Shown: positions 15,710 through 22,489 of the stretch, piece after piece
How positions within the stretch are numbered: position 1 is the first letter of the stretch
Layout: each line of letters starts with the position of its first letter
Position numbers and translations under genes: made by a program
Notes under the pieces: model-generated
Databases searched by the model: none
Told to the model about the DNA's origin: nothing
The model's input: the letters and a program-made list of their open reading frames with translations, nothing else
From: Chryseobacterium sp. SC28
Lineage (GTDB): Bacteria > Bacteroidota > Bacteroidia > Flavobacteriales > Weeksellaceae
Assembly (NCBI RefSeq): GCF_003932955.1
Contig: NZ_QOVY01000021.1
Location: 1-39,552, forward strand
Direction: 5' to 3'
Length of the DNA: 39,552 bases

Positions 15710-16093
15710 TTAAAATCCCAGTTTTGGTTTATTGTTTTTCGGGCGAGCCTGTTGTGTTTTGACTGTATTGTCCATTCTCAAGGCAGGCTTTTTGTTAGGC
15801 TGTACAGTCTGGCTTTTTTCATCGTTTTTGAAATCCGAACGCATAACCGTTTTTGTAGCACCAATTACGCTTTCGGGCTGGGCAGGCTGTTTTGGCTGTT
15901 CGGCACGTCTGCCACCGAACAGCCTGTTCCAATTTATTAAGCCTTTTGTTTCCCTGAACTGGCGTTTAAAATTGGCGATGAAATTGGAAATCGGGTCGCC
16001 CTGCTTATCAACCTGCATCAAAGGGCTACGCTCTTCTTCCTTGATTTGTACTTTCTCTTTCCGCTCCTTGTCGGTTGTTGCTTTTTGTGCCAT
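15710..16093 (-). CDS. Hypothetical basic protein of the mobilization/transfer region
   Basis: About 127 residues from MAQKATTDKE (16093); the frame is open further upstream to 16198. It is highly charged and Gln/Pro/Lys-rich, with low complexity at the C-terminus (KPALRM ... KNNKPKLGF). A short middle block, SNFIANFKRQFRETKGLINWNRLFGG, may be the only folded part. I do not recognise a family. Its position, next to a DUF3408 gene and upstream of the HTH pair, matches small genes often found near mobilization modules of Bacteroidetes elements. Confidence 0.55.
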   Translation of the reverse strand: MAQKATTDKERKEKVQIKEEERSPLMQVDKQGDPISNFIANFKRQFRETKGLINWNRLFGGRRAEQPKQPAQPESVIGATKTVMRSDFKNDEKSQTVQPNKKPALRMDNTVKTQQARPKNNKPKLGF

Positions 16094-16367
16094 AGTTTCA
16101 AAATTTCCCCCAATATAGAACACAAGGGAATGTATTTTTTCCTTTGGCTTTATGTGGCAGTATTTGGCTCGTATTGGCACAATGTAAATGGAAAGCAATC
16201 CTCAAAACACTTTAAATTTTCCTCGCAAAGCCCCTTCACATTTAAAAAGTTTTGTACGGATAAGGGAAAGCATACCAAAAACACCCCATCGTTAGCCCAC
16301 ACGTGTTTTTTGTACCCTTTCATTATATTAGAATGGGATTAAAAAAAGAACAAAAGGTAGCAAAGAT

Positions 16368-16512
16368 AAGGCGGACACCCACCGCACCGCCCAACCAAAA
16401 GACTACGGCATAATGGCAGGGCAGATAAGGTGGCTTCGCCGAGTTTTTTTGTTGCCCTGCCACCCTTCGGGACTTATTCCGTTTCCTTTTGGTTTTAACG
16501 CCTGTCCGCCTT
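16368..16512. repeat. Large nested inverted-repeat structure (about 145 nt) in a gene-free stretch
   Basis: Four sets of arms nest in order: AAGGCGGACA (16368) with TGTCCGCCTT (16503); AACCAAAAG (16393) with CTTTTGGTT (16486); CGGCATAA (16406) with TTATTCCG (16474, one mismatch); TGGCAGGGCA (16414) with TGCCCTGCCA (16453). Two small hairpins sit inside: GGCTTCGCC (16432-16440) and CCCTTCGGG (16463-16471). This is too ordered for chance. It could be a structured RNA or a single-stranded DNA signal. The rest of 16094-16598 holds nothing I can name. Confidence 0.7.
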
Positions 16513-16598
16513 GTTTGAATGGCTTTCTTTTTTTTCTGTTTTTTTGTTTTGGAAAATAATTTTAGGAGAGAGAACGTACCACCCACCACGTATATTTA

Positions 16599-17093
16599 TT
16601 AGAATAACGGTTTGTGTTTCTCGTTGTAGATTTCCCTAATCAATTCACCAAACTCCTGAAAGTGGTATTCGATAATATTGTCCAGATACGCATAAATCGT
16701 CAGTTTGTCGATGCCCATAATATTGGTGAGCCTGTTAAATGTTTCGTGGTGTTCCTGCCGTACATAGACCGATTTCCCCCTGCTTGCTGTACTGTTCGGA
16801 ATTTTAAAGAACTGTCCGTAGTAATCCTCTTTGGTCAGCTTCTTTGGCTTATAAATCATCTTTTTTGTATTACTCGCAGGTATTTTTGTATGTTGCGTTT
16901 CAGTTTCCGAAGGTTCTTCGCCTGCCATTACACGCATAATAGCTTCCTCATCTACTTCGGGTTTGGCAAAGTCTTCCCGATGTGTTACTACCTGTTGTTC
17001 CGTGAATGGTTGCTTCTTTTCATCAGTTAGGAAATTTTCAATAGAAAAATCCTCTTTTTCGGGTTGCTGATTTTTGTTTTCTTCGTGTACCAT
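16599..17093 (-). CDS. DUF3408 protein (Bacteroidetes conjugative-element family)
   Basis: About 164 residues from ATG 17093 (MVHEENKNQQ). An ATG at 17120 would add nine residues. The N-terminal half is acidic and disordered. The C-terminal DUF3408 domain (about residues 90-160) includes KSVYVRQEHHETFNRLTNIMG and LTIYAYLDNIIEYHFQEF, likely a ribbon-helix-helix-like DNA-binding fold. In complete Bacteroidetes conjugative elements such genes follow a parA gene and precede transfer genes. Here neither parA nor transfer genes remain. Confidence 0.85.
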   Translation of the reverse strand: MVHEENKNQQPEKEDFSIENFLTDEKKQPFTEQQVVTHREDFAKPEVDEEAIMRVMAGEEPSETETQHTKIPASNTKKMIYKPKKLTKEDYYGQFFKIPNSTASRGKSVYVRQEHHETFNRLTNIMGIDKLTIYAYLDNIIEYHFQEFGELIREIYNEKHKPLF

Positions 17094-17120
17094 ATCTCTT
17101 GTTTTTAATATTATATCCAA

Positions 17121-17469
17121 TTAGCTGTTTGGTTAACTAAGCAATCAGCTGTACATACTGTTGCATCTATCTACCTATCTACCTAAGCACCTGCATACCC
17201 CTAATTGGTTAGTTCATTAACTCAAAAATCTGTAATTCGTCTGCATTCAATCACGCAGATTTGCTGTCAGGATTTATGCTGATTGGTTACATAGTTAAGG
17301 ATATAAACAAGCAGCCAGCTAACCATATACAAAGAAAGCAAAAGCAGTCCCAGTCTATGTTGATATGGCACTCAAAGGTAGCATTTGGCGTTCATTGTCG
17401 TTATGATAAATAGCTGTTATTCAAATAGTCTTGCCGAAATTTGTAATCGGTAGCGATGGGTTTTTCCTG
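17121..17469. other. Gene-free stretch between DUF3408 and the oriT candidate
   Basis: No open frame of note. Short repeats occur (TAGCTG ... CAGCTG near 17123-17151, and CTATCTAC/CTACCTA runs near 17170-17190). In related elements a parA-type gene would lie on the minus strand near here, and I see no remnant of it. Confidence 0.5.
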
Positions 17470-17477
17470 CTAACTCC

Positions 17478-17584
17478 AATCCGTTTGCAAAACGGATTTT
17501 CTGAACCCTTGTTCAGAGCAAGTTATCTTTTGAGGTACTCGAAATGAATTTCGGCACCTCAAAAGCACTTGCCCCTGCGGGGGC
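17478..17584 (+). other. oriT: Candidate origin of transfer (oriT) with nested palindromes
   Basis: Just upstream of mobA lie several inverted repeats. AATCCGTTT/AAACGGATT is at 17478-17498 and GAAC/GTTC at 17503-17514. A long nested palindrome runs from 17518 to 17572: GCAAGT pairs with ACTTGC, TTTTGAGGT with ACCTCAAAA, and CGAAAT with ATTTCG. It is followed by GCCCCTGCGGGGGC at 17571-17584. Relaxase genes are normally next to their oriT, and oriT sites carry inverted repeats beside the nick. The nick itself cannot be placed from sequence. Confidence 0.65.
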
Positions 17585-17635
17585 TGGAAACGGCTCCGAA
17601 GTCGCCCGTTTGTATAAAAATTAGAATGGATTATT

Positions 17636-18073
17636 ATGGAAGAGAAAGACAAAAAACAGATTAGGAAAACAGGGAGAAAACCGAAGATTGACCCTGCGGT
17701 ACATCGGTATTCCTTTAACCTGAATGATGAGGATAATGCCAAGTTCCTTGCCCTTTTTGACCAGTCGGGAATGAAGATTACGGCACATTTTATTACAGCC
17801 TGCATCTTTCAGAAGACGGTTAAGACCGTAAAAATTGATATGGATGCAATTGAGTACCACGCAGGATTGACCCAGTTTTTTGGGCAGTTCAGAGGAATTG
17901 CCACCAATTACAATCAGCTTGTAAAGCTCTTGAATGCCAATTTTTCGGAGAAAAAAGCATCTGCATACCTCTTTAAATTGGAAAAACAGACCAAAGAAAT
18001 GAAAGAATTACTGCTAAAGGTTTTGATTCTTACCGATGAATTTGAAAAGAAATATCTGAATAAAGAGTACTGA
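17636..18073 (+). CDS. mobA: MobA-type mobilization accessory protein
   Basis: A 145-residue basic protein. The N-terminus, KTGRKPKIDPAVHRYSFNLNDEDNAKFLALFDQSG, is a ribbon-helix-helix-like DNA-binding segment. A helical C-terminal part follows (GIATNYNQLVKLLNA; KEMKELLLKVLILTDEF) that resembles MobC-type relaxosome proteins. It is called MobA in the Bacteroidetes MobA/MobB pair. It should bind the adjacent palindromes and recruit the relaxase. The relaxase gene starts one base past its stop, so the two are co-translated. Confidence 0.88.
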   Translation: MEEKDKKQIRKTGRKPKIDPAVHRYSFNLNDEDNAKFLALFDQSGMKITAHFITACIFQKTVKTVKIDMDAIEYHAGLTQFFGQFRGIATNYNQLVKLLNANFSEKKASAYLFKLEKQTKEMKELLLKVLILTDEFEKKYLNKEY

Positions 18074-18074
18074 A

Positions 18075-19343
18075 ATGATTGCAAAAATAGGAAAGGGAAA
18101 CAATATGTATGGAGCTATCCTATACAATCAGCAGAAAGTGGAAAAGGAAAACGGAGCTGTTCTGTTACTAAACAAGATACCCGACACAATAGATGGCAGG
18201 TATTCCACACAATACTTCAACAAATGTTTTGAGCCGTATCTGTGCGCGAATATCAAAACAGAAAAGACGGTACGGCATATATCGCTTAACCCAGATCCTG
18301 CGGATAAGGTCAGCGATGAGCAGTTTGCCGAAATGGCACAGGAGTATATGGAACGTATGGGCTACGGCAATCAGCCCTATATTGTTTTCAAGCATACGGA
18401 TATTGACCGAACGCATATCCATATCGTTTCGACCTGCGTGGGCATTGACGGCAGGAAAATCCCCGATGATTACGACCATCCACGCTCAATGGCAATCTGT
18501 CGGGATTTGGAAACTAAATATAACCTGAACAAAGCCACCGAGCAGGAGCAGAAACAAGCCAACAAAGTTTTTAAGCCTGTAAATAATAAAAATGGAGACA
18601 TCAAAAGTCAGATTGCTTCGGTAGTACGGCATCTGCCCAAGTATTACAGCTATTCTACTATGGGTAGTTACAATGCTTTACTTTCCCTTTTCAATATCAC
18701 AGCGGAAGAAGTTAAAGGCGAGCGGAACGGTCAGACCGTAAACGGATTGGTTTACGTGGCATTAGATGCGAACGGCAACAAGACAAGCAATCCGTTCAAA
18801 GCATCACTTTTTGGAAAAGATGCAGGAGTAACACAGCTTCAAAAACATTTTGAACAGTCCATAGAGAAAATGAAAACCAATCCTGCAAGGTCTGTCCTAA
18901 AGAATACCATTGAATTGGCGATACATATTACAAACAGCGAAACGGAATTTAAAAAGCAACTTGCAGAACAGGGTATCAATACCGTTGTCCGCAGGAACGA
19001 CAATGGACGAATTTACGGAATGACTTTTATCGACCACGAAAGCAGAACCGTTTGGAACGGTTCACAATTAGACAGAAGCCTGTCGGCAAACGTGTTCAAT
19101 GATTGGTGGAACAACGGAAACAAACCCGAATTGAAAGCACAAGACAACCCTGTTTCCCATACGAAAACAATAGATGACCAACCAATAAAAGACCTTTTTG
19201 AGTTTGTCACGCAGGAGCATTCGCACAGTACCGATTTGGGATTGTTCAGCTTGTTATCCGATGCACAGAGCGAGGACTACGAGGAAGAACAGTTTGCTAA
19301 TGCAATGAAGAAAAAAAAGAAATATCCTCGACAAAGAAGATAA
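18075..19343 (+). CDS. mobB: MobB relaxase/mobilization nuclease
   Basis: A 422-residue relaxase of the Pfam Relaxase (MobA/VirD2) family. The N-terminal segment MIAKIGKGNNMYGAILYN carries the likely nicking Tyr. The metal-binding histidine motif is THIHIVST (about residues 113-120), preceded by YIVFKHTDIDR. The length is normal for Bacteroidetes MobB. It would nick oriT and stay bound to the transferred strand. In self-transmissible relatives a mobC/traG coupling-protein gene follows; here a defence operon follows instead, so transfer would need a helper element. Confidence 0.93.
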   Translation: MIAKIGKGNNMYGAILYNQQKVEKENGAVLLLNKIPDTIDGRYSTQYFNKCFEPYLCANIKTEKTVRHISLNPDPADKVSDEQFAEMAQEYMERMGYGNQPYIVFKHTDIDRTHIHIVSTCVGIDGRKIPDDYDHPRSMAICRDLETKYNLNKATEQEQKQANKVFKPVNNKNGDIKSQIASVVRHLPKYYSYSTMGSYNALLSLFNITAEEVKGERNGQTVNGLVYVALDANGNKTSNPFKASLFGKDAGVTQLQKHFEQSIEKMKTNPARSVLKNTIELAIHITNSETEFKKQLAEQGINTVVRRNDNGRIYGMTFIDHESRTVWNGSQLDRSLSANVFNDWWNNGNKPELKAQDNPVSHTKTIDDQPIKDLFEFVTQEHSHSTDLGLFSLLSDAQSEDYEEEQFANAMKKKKKYPRQRR

Positions 19344-19452
19344 TCGGCACTTCGCCTACTTTTTCTTCATTTTACGTCATTGTAAAAGCAACGCTATGCA
19401 AGCTCTTTCCCTCCTTACCTGAGCAGAATATCTACATTATATACACAGTTTT

Positions 19453-19485
19453 TTGAGATAGCATTAAATAATTTCACTAATTTAG
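19453..19485 (+). promoter_or_regulatory. Possible promoter of the defence operon
   Basis: TTG at 19453-19455 and TAATTTAG (19478-19485, one mismatch to TAnnTTTG) are separated by 22 bases, slightly longer than the usual spacing. It precedes the XRE gene by about 75 bases, in the only intergenic gap of the operon. Confidence 0.3.
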
Positions 19486-19560
19486 CGACGGACAAATTAA
19501 CGTCTGAAATAAGTGAAGCGATTCAATGAGACCTTCTAAAATGGACAAAAGCTATTTACA

Positions 19561-19767
19561 ATGAACAGAATTAAGGAAGTGTTGGAACAAAAGGGAATTA
19601 AGCAAACTTGGTTGGCTGAAAAACTCGGAAAAAGCTACAATATGGTAAACGCTTATGCTCAAAACAGGCAACAACCAAGATTGGGAACCTTAATGGAAAT
19701 AGCGGATATTTTGGACATAGACGTGAAAGAATTGCTAGTTTCCAACAAACCTGAACAAAATAACTAA
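19561..19767 (+). CDS. XRE-family HTH regulator (controller-type)
   Basis: A 68-residue Cro/C1-type HTH protein: IKQTWLAEKLGKSYNMVNAYAQNRQQP is the HTH, followed by LMEIADILDIDVKELL. Its TAA overlaps the ATG of the methyltransferase gene (TAATG), so it leads the operon. Small XRE proteins at the head of restriction-modification operons often act as controller proteins that delay restriction until methylation is established. The same role is inferred here. Confidence 0.88.
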   Translation: MNRIKEVLEQKGIKQTWLAEKLGKSYNMVNAYAQNRQQPRLGTLMEIADILDIDVKELLVSNKPEQNN

Positions 19768-22469
19768 TGAAATCAACTGAAATAAAACATAACGTTGAGA
19801 ACCTAATTGACAACTTCTCAAAAGAAGAATTTGTCTTTGATTTGCTGGTTGCATACGGCATTTCTAAAACATCTGTAACACGACTAAAAAAAGGAGACTA
19901 CAATTTATCCAAAGTTGATGGAGAAATACTATACAAAAAGAAAATATTCTTTAAAATTGAAGCATCTAACAAACTGCTGAGTAGTATTGAAGAGGTTGCA
20001 AAAGAAGAGCGAATCTTAAAACATCAACCTAGATTTGCAATTCTTACCGACCATAAACAAGTAGTTGCTAAAGACCTGAAATTAGGCAAGAACTTAGATA
20101 TTCAATTAAAAGAATTACCCAATTACTTTGATTTCTTTTTGCCATTAGCAGGTAGCGAAGTTTATAACGCTTCCAACAATAATGAAGCAGACAGAAACGC
20201 ATCGTACAAAATGGCTTCTTTGTATGATTTGTTGATTGATGAAAATCCGAGTATCTACAATTCAAAAGAAAGTATTCACAACCTCAATATCTTCTTGTCC
20301 CGTTTGTTGTTTTGTTTTTTTGCAGAAGATACCGAGATATTTGAGCAAGATAGTATTTTTACCAATACACTAGCTCAGCATACTGCGGAAAACGGAAAAG
20401 ATACCCATACATTTTTAGATGATTTGTTTGCCCGTTTAGATAGCGAAAGCGGAAAAGATTATCCCGACTTTTTAACCAAATTCCCTTATGTAAATGGAGG
20501 ATTGTTTAATCAAAAAATAAACTCGCCCCTGTTTACCGCAAAAGCAAGAAAAACTCTTCTTGAGTTAGGTGAATTACAATGGAAAGACATTAACCCTGAT
20601 ATTTTTGGGTCAATGATACAAGCGGTAGTAATTCCTGAATACCGAAGCGATTTAGGAATGCATTACACTTCTGTAGAAAACATCCTAAAACTGATTAAAC
20701 CTCTCTTTCTTGATGAACTCTATGAAGCGTATGAAAATGCGACCACAGTAAACCATTTAAGAACACTCATCAAAAGAATTTCAAAAATCAAATTCTTTGA
20801 CCCTGCTTGTGGTAGTGGAAATTTCTTAATCATTACCTACAAGGAAATACGCCTTTTAGAAATCAAGATTTTAGAAAAAATTACAGATTTAGAAGGACAA
20901 AGTCCAACTATAAAATGGACTGAGATACAGCTTTCGCAATTTTATGGCATTGAAATAGACGATTTTGCCCACGAAATGGCAATACTCTCACTTTGGTTAG
21001 CAGAACATCAAATGAACAAAGTGTTTGAAGAACGATTGTTTGATTACGGAAAATCGAAACCTATATTACCATTAAAAGAAGCAGGACAAATAAAACAAGG
21101 TAATGCTACAAGAAGAGATTGGAATGAGGTATGCCCAATTTCTTCAACAGATGAAGTATATGTGATTGGGAATCCGCCTTATTTGGGTTATAGCCGACAA
21201 GACGAAACCCAAAAGGAAGATATGAAAATCGTCTTTTCACGAGTAAATAACTATAAAAAACTTGATTACATAGTGTGTTGGTTTTATAAGGGAACCAATT
21301 ACATTCAGAATACAAAAGCTAAATATGCTTTTGTAACCACCAATTCTATAACGCAAGGGGAACAAGTAGCTTTATTGTGGCCATTAGTTTTGAGTAAAGG
21401 ACAAGAAATTGACTTTGCACACCAATCTTTTAAATGGACGAATAACGCCAAAGGAAACGCAGGAGTTGCAGTAGTAATAATAGGGGTTAGAAATATTGAT
21501 GGCACAGACAAATTCCTTTACAATCAAAATCTAAAGCAAAGTGTAAAAAATATAAGCCCTTATTTAGCAAATACCTCGAATGTTTATGTTATACCGAGAA
21601 ATAAAACTTTAAGTAAATTATCCCCAATGATTAAAGGAAGTTCTCCCGGAGACAATGGTAATTTACTATTAGACCAAGAGGAAAAAGACAAAATAATATC
21701 GAAAAACCCAATTACTGCAAAATTTATAAAAAGATATATTGGAGCATCCGAGTTTATAAAAGGAACGAACAGATATTGCATACACATAACAGAAGATAAC
21801 GTTAAAGAAGCATATAAAATTAAAGAGCTCGCTGAACGATTTGAAAAGGTAGAAATTTTTAGATTAAATAGTAAAAAGCTAGCTACAAAGAAGAAAGCAG
21901 AAACGCCTCACTTTTTTGACGAAGATAAACATCAAGAAGGAGAATTTATTTTGGTTCCTCAAACAGGTTCTGAAAGAAGAAACTATATTCCGATAGGTTA
22001 TTTTGATGATTCATACGTTCCTTCAAACGCCACAAGAGTGATATATAAAGTTCAGCCGTGGCTTTTTGGTGTTATATCTTCAAGAATGCATATAGTTTGG
22101 GTAAAAGCTGTTGCAGGAAGATTAAAAATGGATATGCAATATTCAAATACTCTTTGCTACAACACCTTTCCGTTTCCAGACATCACAAACAAGCAAAAGG
22201 AAAATTTAAATCTTTATGTTTTTGCCATATTAGATGAGCGAGCTAAACATCCAAGTAAAACAATGGCACAATTGTATAATCCAACCACAATGCCCAAAGG
22301 TTTGCTACACGCACATCAAGAATTAGATACTGCTATAGAACAATGTTATCGTTTGCAACCTTTCAAAAACGACACCGAGCGTTTGGAATACTTGTTTAAA
22401 CAGTATGAAGAAATGTTGCAGAAAGACACGCTTTTTGCGAAGCAGAAGCAATCAAGAAAAAAGAAATAA
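19767..22469 (+). CDS. MmeI-like class I N6-adenine DNA methyltransferase
   Basis: A 900-residue protein laid out like the MmeI family. An N-terminal domain (about 1-130) ends with PRFAILTDHKQVVAKDL. A helical spacer (about 140-320) leads to GMHYTSVENILKLIKPLFLD. The methyltransferase core has motif I DPACGSGNF (345-353) and catalytic NPPY (469-472, in GNPPYLGY). A target-recognition region and C-terminal helical domain follow (to LHAHQELDTAIEQCYRLQPF). In MmeI itself the N-terminal domain is a PD-(D/E)xK nuclease. Here the matching stretch appears to read FKIEAS, without the ExK lysine, so this is probably a methyltransferase only. It contains its own specificity region, so no HsdS is needed. 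Confidence 0.88.
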   Translation: MKSTEIKHNVENLIDNFSKEEFVFDLLVAYGISKTSVTRLKKGDYNLSKVDGEILYKKKIFFKIEASNKLLSSIEEVAKEERILKHQPRFAILTDHKQVVAKDLKLGKNLDIQLKELPNYFDFFLPLAGSEVYNASNNNEADRNASYKMASLYDLLIDENPSIYNSKESIHNLNIFLSRLLFCFFAEDTEIFEQDSIFTNTLAQHTAENGKDTHTFLDDLFARLDSESGKDYPDFLTKFPYVNGGLFNQKINSPLFTAKARKTLLELGELQWKDINPDIFGSMIQAVVIPEYRSDLGMHYTSVENILKLIKPLFLDELYEAYENATTVNHLRTLIKRISKIKFFDPACGSGNFLIITYKEIRLLEIKILEKITDLEGQSPTIKWTEIQLSQFYGIEIDDFAHEMAILSLWLAEHQMNKVFEERLFDYGKSKPILPLKEAGQIKQGNATRRDWNEVCPISSTDEVYVIGNPPYLGYSRQDETQKEDMKIVFSRVNNYKKLDYIVCWFYKGTNYIQNTKAKYAFVTTNSITQGEQVALLWPLVLSKGQEIDFAHQSFKWTNNAKGNAGVAVVIIGVRNIDGTDKFLYNQNLKQSVKNISPYLANTSNVYVIPRNKTLSKLSPMIKGSSPGDNGNLLLDQEEKDKIISKNPITAKFIKRYIGASEFIKGTNRYCIHITEDNVKEAYKIKELAERFEKVEIFRLNSKKLATKKKAETPHFFDEDKHQEGEFILVPQTGSERRNYIPIGYFDDSYVPSNATRVIYKVQPWLFGVISSRMHIVWVKAVAGRLKMDMQYSNTLCYNTFPFPDITNKQKENLNLYVFAILDERAKHPSKTMAQLYNPTTMPKGLLHAHQELDTAIEQCYRLQPFKNDTERLEYLFKQYEEMLQKDTLFAKQKQSRKKK

Positions 22470-22489
22470 TGATATTTAAATAAGTAGAA

